Shown: positions 1 through 8,082, counted from the stretch's first letter. The stretch is 30,091 nucleotides of DNA from HGM04593 sp045647885 (GCA_045647885.1 JAZRMX010000038.1:1-30091), one strand, 5' to 3'. Made by a program: numbers and translations. Notes: generated from the letters alone by a model not told the origin.

Positions 1-11
1 GATAATTTTAC

Positions 12-19
12 TATATTCG
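12..19 (+). promoter_or_regulatory. Candidate -7 element for the pyrE operon
   Basis: TATATTCG matches the Bacteroidota -7 consensus TAnnTTTG with one change (TTCG). It lies 40 bases before the pyrE ATG. The -33 element would fall outside the window, so only half of the promoter can be judged. Confidence 0.4.
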
Positions 20-58
20 CGCAACAAACCGCAAATCAACTCAAAAACAGATATTATC

Positions 59-703
59 ATGTCAAACAAATCAAAACTCGCTGTTGCAGCAGAGCTGCTC
101 AGAATCAAAGCCGTAAAGTTACAACCCGAACAGCCATTCACATGGGCATCTGGTTGGAAATCACCATTCTACTGCGATAACCGCAAGACCTTGTCATTCC
201 CAGAGTTGCGCACACGCGTAAAGTTGGGACTTGCAAACCTCATCCTTAACGAGTTCCCCGAGGCCGACATCGTTGCAGGTGTTGCAACCGGCGCCATTGC
301 ACAGGGTGCACTTGTTGCCGAAGAGCTTGGCAAACCATTCGTTTATGTACGTCCGAAGGCAAAAGACCACGGAATGGGCAACCAGATTGAGGGCGATGTT
401 TATCCCGGAGCAAAAGTTGTTGTTGTGGAAGACCTTGTATCTACCGGTCTCAGCAGCCTTCGCGCCGTAGATGCTTTGCGCGCTGCAGGTGTCGAGGTTG
501 TAGGTATGGTAGCATCATTCACATACGGCTTCAGCGTTGCTCAGGAGGCTTTCGCCAATGCAGGAGTAAGACTCGTTACCCTCACCGACTACGAGGCTGT
601 ACTCGAGGCTGCAAAAGAGACCGGATACATTACAGACGAGGTTATGCCCACACTCAAAGAGTGGAGAGCCAATCCCTCGGAGTGGAGAAACGACTTAAAG
701 TAA
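59..703 (+). CDS. pyrE: Orotate phosphoribosyltransferase
   Basis: Cytosolic enzyme of de novo pyrimidine synthesis that joins orotate to PRPP to give orotidine 5'-phosphate. At 214 residues it has the usual length. The N-terminal SGWKSPFYCDNR segment (residues 31-42) and the PRPP-binding loop VVVVEDLVSTG (residues 120-130) are intact, with the acidic pair E-D followed by S-T-G. The ATG start is the first in frame and is preceded by an A-rich leader. It is the first gene of an operon: the next gene starts 4 bases after its stop. No frameshift or missing active-site residue is seen. Confidence 0.97.
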   Translation: MSNKSKLAVAAELLRIKAVKLQPEQPFTWASGWKSPFYCDNRKTLSFPELRTRVKLGLANLILNEFPEADIVAGVATGAIAQGALVAEELGKPFVYVRPKAKDHGMGNQIEGDVYPGAKVVVVEDLVSTGLSSLRAVDALRAAGVEVVGMVASFTYGFSVAQEAFANAGVRLVTLTDYEAVLEAAKETGYITDEVMPTLKEWRANPSEWRNDLK

Positions 704-707
704 TACT

Positions 708-1118
708 ATGAGCCAGTACGAAAGTAGCGTAAAGAACATACCTTATCCCCAGGAGCGAGTATTCGGCAAACTCGAAGACCTCAACAACCTCGAAAGCGTC
801 AAAGACCGCATACCCCAGGACAAGGTTAAGGAGTTTGCATTTGACCGCGACACTGTTACGGTCGATGTACCCCCTGTGGGCAAGATAACTTTGAAAATTA
901 TCGAGCGCGAAGCCCCCAAATGCATCAAGTTCGAGACTGTAGGCTCACCTATGCCTGCCAATTTTTGGGTGCAGATTATCCCCGACGGAGAGGGAGCATC
1001 AAAAATGCGCGTGGTAGCAAAAGCCGAAATAAACTTTATGCTCCGCGCAATGATTGAGAAACCCTTAAAAGAGGGACTCGAGAAGATTGCCGAGGCTCTG
1101 TCATTAATCGCATACTAA
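708..1118 (+). CDS. SRPBCC-family (START-like) small protein
   Basis: A 136-residue cytosolic protein without signal peptide or membrane segment. The N-terminal pattern (S.V..IPYPQERVFGKLEDLNNLESVKDRIP) and the C-terminal long helix that ends the chain (residues about 100-136) fit the polyketide cyclase/START-like SRPBCC fold, a hydrophobic-ligand cavity. The ligand is unknown. It is packed between pyrE (4-base gap) and argH (7-base gap) and is surely co-transcribed with them. I recall this order from other Bacteroidales, but cannot say what the protein contributes to pyrimidine or arginine synthesis. Confidence 0.8.
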   Translation: MSQYESSVKNIPYPQERVFGKLEDLNNLESVKDRIPQDKVKEFAFDRDTVTVDVPPVGKITLKIIEREAPKCIKFETVGSPMPANFWVQIIPDGEGASKMRVVAKAEINFMLRAMIEKPLKEGLEKIAEALSLIAY

Positions 1119-1125
1119 TAAGAAG

Positions 1126-2466
1126 ATGGCAAAGAAACTTTGGGAGAAAAACATTGATGTAAACCCCGAAATTGAGCGTTTCACCGTGGGTAAAGACCGC
1201 GAGCTCGACCTCTTCCTTGCGCGCTACGATGTTGTAGGCTCACTCGCCCACAGCACAATGCTCGAGAGCATAGGTATGCTCACAAAAGAGGAGATGGAGA
1301 GCCTGCACACCGAGCTGCGAAACATATACGCCACCATCGAGGAGGGTAACTTCACCATTGAAGATGGTGTGGAGGATGTACACTCGCAGGTGGAGCTTAT
1401 GCTCACACGCAAACTTGGCGACACCGGAAAGAAGATACACAGCGGCCGTTCGCGTAACGACCAGGTATTGCTCGATCTCAAGCTCTTCACACGCAAGGAG
1501 TTGCAGGACGTTTGCGAGGCAGTAAAAGAGCTCTTTGACGCCCTCATTGAGCAAAGCAACAAGCACAAGGATATACTCATGCCGGGTTACACCCACCTGC
1601 AGGTAGCTATGCCCTCGTCGTTCGGTCTTTGGTTCGGAGCCTACGCCGAGAGCCTTGCCGACGATATGCTATTCCTGCAAGCAGCCTACAGAATGTGCAA
1701 CCGCAACCCCTTGGGCTCGGCAGCCGGATACGGCTCGTCGTTCCCCCTTAACCGCACAATGACCACAGAACTCCTCGGCTTCGACTCGATGAACTACAAT
1801 GTGGTATATGCACAGATGGGACGCGGAAAATGCGAGAGAAACATCGCCTACGCCCTAGCAAGCGTAGCCGGCACACTTGCCAAAATGGCATTCGACGCCT
1901 GTATGTTCAACTCGCAGAACTTTGGTTTTGTAAAACTGCCTGCCGAGTGCACAACAGGCTCAAGCATTATGCCACACAAGAAAAACCCCGATGTATTCGA
2001 GCTTTTGCGAGCAAAATGCAACCGCCTTCAGGCACTGCCCACCGACATTATCCTTATAATGAACAACCTGCCCAGCGGATATTTCCGCGACCTGCAGATA
2101 ATTAAAGAGCTCTTCCTCCCCGCCTTTGGCGAGATAAAGGACTGCTTGAATATGGCAACATACATTATAAAGAGAATTGAGGTAAACAAGGAGATACTCA
2201 ACGACAGCCGTTACGACGCAATGTTCAGCGTGGAGGAAGTGAACCGCCTCGCAACAGAAGAAATGCCCTTCCGCGACGCATACAAGAAGGTTGGCCTTGA
2301 TATTGAGGCCGGCACTTTCACACCCGACAAGAACATACGCCACACCCACGAGGGAAGTATCGGTAACCTGTGCAATGAGCAGATTACAGAACTCATGGAG
2401 AGCATCTGCAAGGCGATGAACTTCGACAAAAGCAGAGAAGCCGTAGCCGCACTCATAAAAGGGTAA
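1126..2466 (+). CDS. argH: Argininosuccinate lyase
   Basis: Last enzyme of arginine synthesis: splits argininosuccinate to arginine and fumarate, as a cytosolic homotetramer of the fumarase/aspartase superfamily. The SGRSRNDQ segment (residues 106-113) and the superfamily signature GSSIMPHKKNP (residues 278-288), which carries the catalytic serine loop, are both intact. At 446 residues it is a little shorter than the usual 455-470. The gene begins 7 bases after the SRPBCC gene and ends the operon, with a clear intrinsic terminator 13 bases after the stop. Confidence 0.97.
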   Translation: MAKKLWEKNIDVNPEIERFTVGKDRELDLFLARYDVVGSLAHSTMLESIGMLTKEEMESLHTELRNIYATIEEGNFTIEDGVEDVHSQVELMLTRKLGDTGKKIHSGRSRNDQVLLDLKLFTRKELQDVCEAVKELFDALIEQSNKHKDILMPGYTHLQVAMPSSFGLWFGAYAESLADDMLFLQAAYRMCNRNPLGSAAGYGSSFPLNRTMTTELLGFDSMNYNVVYAQMGRGKCERNIAYALASVAGTLAKMAFDACMFNSQNFGFVKLPAECTTGSSIMPHKKNPDVFELLRAKCNRLQALPTDIILIMNNLPSGYFRDLQIIKELFLPAFGEIKDCLNMATYIIKRIEVNKEILNDSRYDAMFSVEEVNRLATEEMPFRDAYKKVGLDIEAGTFTPDKNIRHTHEGSIGNLCNEQITELMESICKAMNFDKSREAVAALIKG

Positions 2467-2478
2467 TTATAAAAAGTT

Positions 2479-2526
2479 AAACGCAGCCCCGGGCATAATA
2501 AATGCAAGCGGGCTGCGTTTTTATTT
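2479..2526 (+). terminator. Intrinsic terminator after argH
   Basis: Perfect 11-bp inverted repeat AAACGCAGCCC (2479-2489) with GGGCTGCGTTT (2510-2520), a 20-base loop, then TTATTT. It separates the pyrE-argH operon from the lipoprotein gene 15 bases downstream. Confidence 0.85.
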
Positions 2527-2540
2527 AAAAACACAATAGT

Positions 2541-3068
2541 ATGATAAAAAAGATATTGCCATTTGTTGCAGTAACGTTTGCACTGCTTGCAACATCGTGC
2601 GACGACGAGACCGAATCACGTTATTCAAACTACCCGGTCAGCTTCAGCTGCGACGCATCCATACACCCATACAACATAGTACACAGCTATGGAGAGTACA
2701 TTACAATAACCCGCGAGGGAGCCGCAGCATACAAGGTACAGTGGAACAACAACAAAGAGATGATAGTAAGGCTCACTGCGCAACAGGCAATGTACGGCAA
2801 CAGCTACTACGGCCTGGGAGGACTCATCATTGGCAGACCCTCGGCTTGCGATGGCAACATAATGGCATTCGACCTCGCCTGCCCCCATTGCCAGCAGGCT
2901 GGGTGCAAACTCACAGTTACACAGCCCATCGGGCACGCAGAGTGCGATAAATGCGGCAGCTTGTTCGACCTTAACAGCGGAGGCATACCCATAAAAGGAG
3001 AAGCACGACGCCCCTTGTGGCAATACCACGTGGTGGAAAACAGCCCCAACATCATTATAACAAATTAA
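2541..3068 (+). CDS. Lipoprotein with Rieske-like fold and CxxC...CxxC pairs
   Basis: A 175-residue exported lipoprotein. Residues 1-20 are a lipoprotein signal ending LLATSC, with C20 as the lipidated cysteine followed by D-D-E. The C-terminal half has the outline of a Rieske domain: CPHC at 114-117, then CDKCGSLFDLNSG at 135-147 followed by GIPIKGEARRPLWQY, the usual 'G.P..GPA..PL..Y' ending. A classical Rieske centre needs CxH and CxxH. Here the second pair is CxxC, so a four-cysteine metal site (zinc or rubredoxin-like iron) is more likely than a 2Fe-2S cluster. A His does lie inside the first pair (H116). Function and partner are unknown. It is separated from argH by a terminator. Confidence 0.7.
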   Translation: MIKKILPFVAVTFALLATSCDDETESRYSNYPVSFSCDASIHPYNIVHSYGEYITITREGAAAYKVQWNNNKEMIVRLTAQQAMYGNSYYGLGGLIIGRPSACDGNIMAFDLACPHCQQAGCKLTVTQPIGHAECDKCGSLFDLNSGGIPIKGEARRPLWQYHVVENSPNIIITN

Positions 3069-3079
3069 GCACCCTTTTT

Positions 3080-3111
3080 TTTGATTTATTAGGCAAAAGC
3101 CATTATCTTTG
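3080..3111 (+). promoter_or_regulatory. Promoter of tRNA-Leu
   Basis: TTTG (3080-3083), a 20-base spacer, and TATCTTTG (3104-3111), an exact match to the Bacteroidota sigma-ABfr consensus TTTG-N19-21-TAnnTTTG. The tRNA begins about 38 bases after the -7 element. Confidence 0.8.
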
Positions 3112-3148
3112 CACCGGTTTTGAAAAAAGCCACATACAATAAAAGGTC

Positions 3149-3233
3149 GCTCGAATGGTGGAATCGGTAGACACGAAGGACTTAAAATCCTTTGGCCTTA
3201 ACAGCCGTGCGGGTTCAAGTCCCGCTTCGAGTA
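3149..3233 (+). tRNA. tRNA-Leu (anticodon UAA)
   Basis: An 85-base class II tRNA. Acceptor stem GCTCGAA with TTCGAGT (first pair G-U), anticodon stem AAGGA/TCCTT around loop CTTAAAA with anticodon TAA at 3183-3185, a long variable arm containing GGC/GCC, T stem GCGGG/CCCGC around TTCAAGT, and discriminator A at 3233. CCA is not encoded. It has its own promoter and terminator, so it is a single-gene transcription unit. Confidence 0.95.
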
Positions 3234-3240
3234 CTGGATT

Positions 3241-3280
3241 AATCTCTTATAAATAAACGATTTATAAGAGATTTTCTTTT
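3241..3280 (+). terminator. Intrinsic terminator of tRNA-Leu
   Basis: Perfect 13-bp stem AATCTCTTATAAA (3241-3253) with TTTATAAGAGATT (3261-3273), 7-base loop, then TTCTTTTT. It starts 8 bases after the tRNA. Confidence 0.85.
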
Positions 3281-3388
3281 TACACAAACGCCTTTTGTTA
3301 ATCTTGAAAAACATGGTTTATAAATGTTTTTTTGTCGATAAAATGCTGAAATAATTTCCAATTTAGGACTATAGTTAAGATGTTTTAC

Positions 3389-3396
3389 TATTTTTG
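3389..3396 (+). promoter_or_regulatory. Candidate -7 element upstream of the 3516 gene
   Basis: TATTTTTG is an exact TAnnTTTG match, 120 bases before the ATG at 3516. No clear TTTG sits at the right distance upstream. The AT-rich stretch 3281-3515 holds nothing else I can name. Confidence 0.4.
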
Positions 3397-3515
3397 TGTC
3401 CGTGATATATAAGGGAAAGATGCAGCGTTCATCCCTCTTTGTATGCAAAAACACATTAACACAATAAAAAACTAAAGACATTAGAAAGATACTATTGTGA
3501 ATATTTAATATCAAT

Positions 3516-4616
3516 ATGAAACGATTTAGCACTATTGCTATATGCCTTCTGCTGACCTACACCATTGTCTGTGCCCAGGAACGTGTAATTGACGCTACTG
3601 ACCATTCACCGGTTGCAGCGGCTTCCATTTTTGATGCTACCGGCAATATGATAGGTGTTACCTTAAACGATGGATGTATTACAGAAATCCCTAAGACCGC
3701 CTACCCGATAACCATTCGCAGTATTGGTTACGAGCAACTTGTCATTGAACAGCAAGAAGATAAAGCTTGGCCGATGACTCCTATAGCCTATGAATTGGAA
3801 GAATTTGTTGTGGTTCCTGTTGAACGCAACATACTAAAACAGACCTTTTATGTGAGGGAATATTTTAGTATGACTACAGTGGATGACACTATAACAATCT
3901 TCTTTGAACATATGGCCAACCGCTTTCTTCCGGCTTCAGAAGATGCAAAATTCAGTGGCAGTTCCTCGCTACGCGTACTTAAAAGCCGCTGTTTCTCACG
4001 TTACAAAGTAGCAGAAGAGGATAGTTTTGCCATCGATTCAAAGCCACTATTCCCCTCTATGGTAACCATTCACAGAGTGAACACCAAAGAGGTTACTGCG
4101 CCTGAATCTTTTAAAGACCCCTACAACACCAACAAGCTCTATGAGGAACCAGGAAAATCGGGCATAGCCCTCATTCAGAAACAGAATGCCCATACATTCA
4201 TTACTATAAGGGACATATTGGCCGAAACAAAAGAACACGACATATCTTTCTGGCCCTTGAAGATTTTTGGATTAACAATAAAAGCCAGGCAGTTATACAA
4301 CACGCACACTTATTGCATTAACGACAACGGCATATATCAACCCAAAGACCTTATTGAGGCCGGCTCTGTAATGGAGGCCGATGGAGGAGGTAAGCTACTC
4401 CGCAAACTATTCAAGTCGGAAGAGCCTATTCTTATACGTTCAATGATTGAGGTATACACAACCGACCGCGAATACCTCACCAAAAATGAAGCAAAGAAGG
4501 AGTACAAGAACAAGCCCGATAATGTGGAATTTGAAATTCCCACCACAGTTCCACCCTTGACCGACGCAATAAAACAATTGGTGGAACGCGCAACAGCCGA
4601 GAAAAGAAAGTTATAA
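3516..4616 (+). CDS. Secreted protein with carboxypeptidase-regulatory-like N-terminus
   Basis: A 366-residue exported protein. A signal peptide (residues 1-20, ending VCA before Q21) leads to a beta-sandwich of the CarboxypepD_reg-like type (about 23-95: 'RVIDATDHSPVAAASIFD..G..IGVTLNDG'), the module that also starts many TonB-dependent receptors in Bacteroidota. The remainder (about 96-366) has no motif I recognise and carries no TonB-box or barrel pattern. It sits in the cell envelope; role unknown. It is followed after 32 bases by the cupin lipoprotein with no terminator between, so the two may share a transcript. Confidence 0.75.
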   Translation: MKRFSTIAICLLLTYTIVCAQERVIDATDHSPVAAASIFDATGNMIGVTLNDGCITEIPKTAYPITIRSIGYEQLVIEQQEDKAWPMTPIAYELEEFVVVPVERNILKQTFYVREYFSMTTVDDTITIFFEHMANRFLPASEDAKFSGSSSLRVLKSRCFSRYKVAEEDSFAIDSKPLFPSMVTIHRVNTKEVTAPESFKDPYNTNKLYEEPGKSGIALIQKQNAHTFITIRDILAETKEHDISFWPLKIFGLTIKARQLYNTHTYCINDNGIYQPKDLIEAGSVMEADGGGKLLRKLFKSEEPILIRSMIEVYTTDREYLTKNEAKKEYKNKPDNVEFEIPTTVPPLTDAIKQLVERATAEKRKL

Positions 4617-4648
4617 TATTATAAACCCATTATTTAAACACAATTACG

Positions 4649-5116
4649 ATGAAAGATATCTTTACCAAATGGATGCTCATTGCCACCATCCTTTGCAGCA
4701 TAGGCATACTGCCATCCTGCAACAAGAAAAACAACGATGAAACCGCAGTTACAGAAGTAAAAAGTACCGAACTTTTGCGCACAAGCCAAAGCTGGAACGG
4801 CGAGGAGTTGCCCGACTACCCACAAGGACGCCCCGAGCTGGTGGCTGTAAAATATGTTATCCCTGCCGGGCAGAAACTGGGATGGCACCACCACACATCA
4901 ATGAACCACGGAGTATTGGTGCAGGGCGAGCTGGCAATAATAGGGCTCGACGGGCAAACAAAGATTGTTCGCGAAGGCGAGGTTGTTGTGGAGATGGTTG
5001 GTTCCATTCACCACGGTGAGAACCGCGGTACAAAGCCCGTAGTACTCTATATGTTCTATATATCACAAGAGGGAGAACCCCTGTCGGTTCAAAACCCCGA
5101 AATTCCAATGGAATGA
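4649..5116 (+). CDS. Cupin-domain lipoprotein
   Basis: A 155-residue exported lipoprotein: signal peptide with ILPSC and lipidated C24. One cupin barrel follows. Motif 1 is GWHHHTSMNHGVLVQGEL (residues 79-95), giving His ligands around 80-82 and E94. Motif 2 is EVVVEMVGSIHHGEN (about 111-125), with H121/H122 and N125. This pattern binds a divalent metal. The substrate cannot be told: small periplasmic cupins include oxygenases, isomerases and plain binding proteins. It probably follows the 3516 gene in one operon. Its 3' end faces the convergent 5194 gene, with a shared hairpin terminator between them. Confidence 0.85.
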   Translation: MKDIFTKWMLIATILCSIGILPSCNKKNNDETAVTEVKSTELLRTSQSWNGEELPDYPQGRPELVAVKYVIPAGQKLGWHHHTSMNHGVLVQGELAIIGLDGQTKIVREGEVVVEMVGSIHHGENRGTKPVVLYMFYISQEGEPLSVQNPEIPME

Positions 5117-5134
5117 GATTAACACTTTTATTAC

Positions 5135-5177
5135 AAAAAAACAGACAGAGCAACATTGGCGCTCTGTCTGTTTTTTT
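5135..5177. terminator. Bidirectional terminator between convergent genes
   Basis: Perfect 17-bp stem (5135-5151 with 5161-5177) around a 9-base loop. The stem ends are seven A and seven T, so a T-tract follows the GC part on either strand (core ACAGACAGAGC / GCTCTGTCTGT). It serves the cupin gene (plus) and the FISUMP gene (minus). Confidence 0.9.
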
Positions 5178-5193
5178 ACAATAGAAGCTCCTG

Positions 5194-5913
5194 TTACTTG
5201 CACACAGCACGCACTGTGAAACCATAGTAACGTACATCGTTGCTCCAATCGTAATAATTTGAATTGTACAAGTTCCAGCTGAAGGCATAGCAACCGGCAT
5301 AATCACTCAAAGAGCTTGACCAATATTGGCCCTTAGTGCCTGTACTTGAATAACTTGCATTAACGCGACAGCCTGCAAGGGGAAGGAAAATGCTATTCCC
5401 GTTTGGACCGGTTACGCGATAACCAGCCACGTTGTTCAAAGTCTCAAGCACCCAAGTGCATTTTGTACGCAATTCGTCCTGCTCTGCTCTTGTGGGCATA
5501 CGCCACGCACCGCCCCATTTAACGTGAGCGACATCATCTTCGGGCTCAAGAGCTGTTATGTTATCTATTGAGCCCGAACCGCTGTCGGCACAATATTTAG
5601 TCATTGTAACAGCACTGCCCTTACAATATTTATATGAACTCCACGAATATTCATTTTTCTCCTCGGTCTCACCCCAGGCATAGTAGCCACCAGCCTCTTC
5701 GGGCGCAGAAGCACCCACATTGTAGCTTGCCCACCTTACCGAAAGGCCAAGGTCTACAGCACGGTCGTCGCCACCATTAAGAATAATTCCCACAATTTCG
5801 GTAATGTCGGCAACATTAACAACACCATCGCCATTAACATCACCCTTCAGAGACTGTGCAGAAGAGAAACCTGCACATAACAACATAAAAATTAACAAAA
5901 TACTCTTTTTCAT
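5194..5913 (-). CDS. Secreted dockerin-like / FISUMP-domain protein
   Basis: A 239-residue exported protein. Signal peptide 1-19 (ending SSA before Q). Residues 24-48 are a single dockerin-type repeat with the calcium-loop pattern GDVNGDGVVNVADITEIV; a full dockerin has two. The rest (about 53-239) is the 'Fibrobacter succinogenes major paralogous'/C-type-lectin-like domain common in Bacteroidales: VDLGLSVRWASYNVGA, YYAWGETEEK, WRMPTRAEQDEL, YWSSS, then the FTVRAVC ending. Such proteins are surface-exposed; the ligand is unknown. It is transcribed divergently from the kinase-LRR gene and ends at the shared terminator 5135-5177. Confidence 0.85.
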   Translation of the reverse strand: MKKSILLIFMLLCAGFSSAQSLKGDVNGDGVVNVADITEIVGIILNGGDDRAVDLGLSVRWASYNVGASAPEEAGGYYAWGETEEKNEYSWSSYKYCKGSAVTMTKYCADSGSGSIDNITALEPEDDVAHVKWGGAWRMPTRAEQDELRTKCTWVLETLNNVAGYRVTGPNGNSIFLPLAGCRVNASYSSTGTKGQYWSSSLSDYAGCYAFSWNLYNSNYYDWSNDVRYYGFTVRAVCK

Positions 5914-6039
5914 AAATTCCTCTATTTTTTTTACAAAGAAAACATTATTTTAACAATCGGCAGTGATTCATTTTAGTGCTTTTTCACATTACAACCACTT
6001 TTTTAAAAAGCAACAGATGTTTTTCGCCATTAATTTCAT

Positions 6040-6047
6040 TATCTTCG
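6040..6047 (+). promoter_or_regulatory. Candidate -7 element of the kinase-LRR gene
   Basis: TATCTTCG resembles TAnnTTTG with one change and lies 39 bases before the ATG at 6086. No good -33 element is seen. The 172-base divergent gap (5914-6085) holds no other recognisable site; TTTCTTTG on the minus strand (5934-5941) is a weak candidate for the opposite gene. Confidence 0.4.
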
Positions 6048-6085
6048 CATAGCAGAAACGCCCCCAATTGATAAAACACCTAAAA

Positions 6086-7963
6086 ATGCAAGAGACACAA
6101 AGTTCCGACTTTATATACGCTGATAATAATGTGGACAATATAGAGATATTGGACCGCAGTGGAACCACATCCGTCTCCTGCAAGATACGCATAGATGGGC
6201 GCGTCTACTTCCTGAAAAAACTGCGCCACGAGCTATACAACGAGAAACGCTACCGCGACCTTTTCTACAAAGAGTTCAACACCGGAAAAAACATTAAAAG
6301 CCCATTCGTGGTTGAATACATCGACATAAAAGACGATGCCGACGGGCTCTGCCTTCTTATGGAGTATGTAAACGGTTGCACCCTCAAGGAAAAACTGGAA
6401 AAAGAGCCCGAATATTTTCACAAAACGGAGAATACCGAGAAACTCCTGTTACAGCTTTGTGAAGCGCTGAAAGCCATACACCAGGAAAATGTAGTACACC
6501 TCGACATAAGCCCCAACAACATTATAATTTCCCGGGCAAACAATAATATAAAGCTTGTGGACCTCGGGTTCTGCATGAGCAACTACAACGACAGCACACC
6601 CGGCTGCACAAATGGTTTCAACGCCCCCGAGACCGCTCACGGCAACATAAAAGAGATTGATGCCCGCGCTGACATTTACACCGTAGGGCGCATACTGCAA
6701 TACATAGAAGAGAAGAGCGGTAAAAGACACACAAGAAAGTTGCGGCACATTATGCAACGTTGCCTGCAACAGCAGAAAGGAAAGCGCTACCGCTATGCAC
6801 AAGAGATAATACAGGAAATCACCGCAAAGAGGGTAAAAACAATTCTTATAGCCACGTTGATCACCTGTCTGCTCACGCCATTCATTATAGAAGCCTACGA
6901 TTACGCACACGACTATATTGCGTGGGAACGCGGAAAAATTGTCGATAAATTCGAAGAAAAAGGATTTCATTACCTCATTACCGACCACCGCGCACGCACC
7001 GTGGAGCTTACCTACAAGGGCACTCACCCTGACGAATACATAAATGAATACAACGACGGCGAGGTAAAAATACCTGCAACGGTAACGCACCGCGGCCGCA
7101 CCTTCCGCGTCACATCAATTGGAAGCCAAGCCTTCGACAACCCCGAAACAACAAGTATAATATTCCCCGAAGGACTCGAAAGCATAAAAAGAGAAGCCTT
7201 TTTCCTGTGCCGTCTCACAGGAGTAGTACACATTCCCTCGACCATAAAAGAGATTGGCGAGTGGGTTTTTGAGGCGAACACACAAATAGATAGCTTCGCG
7301 GTTCACGAAAACAACCCCACATACGACAGCCGCAACGGTTGCAACGCAATAATAGAAAGTGCCACAAACAAGCTCGTTGTCGCCTGCATCAACACCGTGA
7401 TACCCAATGATGTTACAACCATCGGAGCAGGAGCCTTCGCCCGGCAGCAGATGCCAAGCATCGCAATACCCGAGAGCGTAGAACGAATAGAGGAATACGC
7501 TTTCGATCAAAGCGCAATAGAAGAGATTGTAATCCCCAAAAGGGTAAAAAGAATAGAAGCACATACCTTTATGCTATGTAAGGTACTACAAAAGGTAATT
7601 TTACCGCAAGGGCTTGCCGAAATTGGACAAAGAGCATTCTGCAACAGCGGCATACAAGAAGTAATAATACCAGACAGCGTAACCACAATTGAAGAAAAAG
7701 CCTTTGCCGACTGCAAAAGCCTGCAAACAGCAATAATAGGCAGCAGGGTGAAAAATATCGGCGCATACTCATTTGAAGGGTGCGACAAACTCACAAAAGT
7801 AATCTCACGCATACCTTCCAACGAGCTCACAGCCACAGGAAGTGGCTCTTTCAGCAGAATAAACAAGAATTGTGTGCTCTACGTTCCCCGTGGCGCAAAA
7901 AACACATACAAAGACACTTATGGTTGGAACCTCTTCGCAAGAATTGTGGAGATTGATATGTAA
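6086..7963 (+). CDS. Transmembrane Ser/Thr-type kinase with outside BspA-like LRR domain
   Basis: A 625-residue predicted receptor. I chose ATG 6086; the longer frame opens with TTG at 6068. Residues 20-245 form a eukaryotic-like kinase: VYFLKKL with K44, HLDISPNN with D140 and N145 (Arg of HRD replaced by Leu), VDLG with D159 (DLG for DFG), and APE at 180-182. The glycine-rich loop is degenerate. One membrane helix follows at about 252-271, then an outside domain (272-625) of BspA/LRR_5 repeats such as 'VTSIGSQAFDNPETTSIIFPEGLESIKREAF', ending in the usual 'LYVPRGAKNTYKDTYGWNLF' cap. By analogy it senses a surface ligand and signals by phosphorylation, but activity is not proven. It lies next to a divergent secreted lectin-like protein. 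Confidence 0.88.
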   Translation: MQETQSSDFIYADNNVDNIEILDRSGTTSVSCKIRIDGRVYFLKKLRHELYNEKRYRDLFYKEFNTGKNIKSPFVVEYIDIKDDADGLCLLMEYVNGCTLKEKLEKEPEYFHKTENTEKLLLQLCEALKAIHQENVVHLDISPNNIIISRANNNIKLVDLGFCMSNYNDSTPGCTNGFNAPETAHGNIKEIDARADIYTVGRILQYIEEKSGKRHTRKLRHIMQRCLQQQKGKRYRYAQEIIQEITAKRVKTILIATLITCLLTPFIIEAYDYAHDYIAWERGKIVDKFEEKGFHYLITDHRARTVELTYKGTHPDEYINEYNDGEVKIPATVTHRGRTFRVTSIGSQAFDNPETTSIIFPEGLESIKREAFFLCRLTGVVHIPSTIKEIGEWVFEANTQIDSFAVHENNPTYDSRNGCNAIIESATNKLVVACINTVIPNDVTTIGAGAFARQQMPSIAIPESVERIEEYAFDQSAIEEIVIPKRVKRIEAHTFMLCKVLQKVILPQGLAEIGQRAFCNSGIQEVIIPDSVTTIEEKAFADCKSLQTAIIGSRVKNIGAYSFEGCDKLTKVISRIPSNELTATGSGSFSRINKNCVLYVPRGAKNTYKDTYGWNLFARIVEIDM

Positions 7964-8046
7964 CTATACAGCAAATAAAACACACGACAATGCTGCATCG
8001 CTGCAAAAAGCAATTCCATTTTCTTTTTTTGGGGGGTAATTATTGT

Positions 8047-8054
8047 TACTTTTG
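8047..8054 (+). promoter_or_regulatory. Candidate -7 element for the symporter-menaquinone operon
   Basis: TACTTTTG is an exact TAnnTTTG match, 28 bases before the ATG at 8083. A TTTG at 8028-8031 lies only 15 bases upstream, shorter than the usual 19-21, so the -33 assignment is doubtful. Confidence 0.55.
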
Positions 8055-8082
8055 CACACATCACACATAAACCAAACAACAG

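Noticed and set aside
3025..3034. Palindrome ACCACGTGGT
   Set aside because: Lies inside the lipoprotein gene and simply encodes the YHVV segment; no sign of a regulatory role.
3239..3532. 97-residue minus-strand ORF in the gap after the tRNA
   Set aside because: It covers the tRNA terminator, the candidate promoter and the start of the next gene; the product is basic and low in complexity, with no family pattern. AT-rich DNA gives such frames by chance.
7990..8070. 26-residue Cys/His-rich ORF upstream of the symporter gene
   Set aside because: It spans the candidate promoter (8047-8054), so it could not be translated from that transcript; no relatives are known to me.
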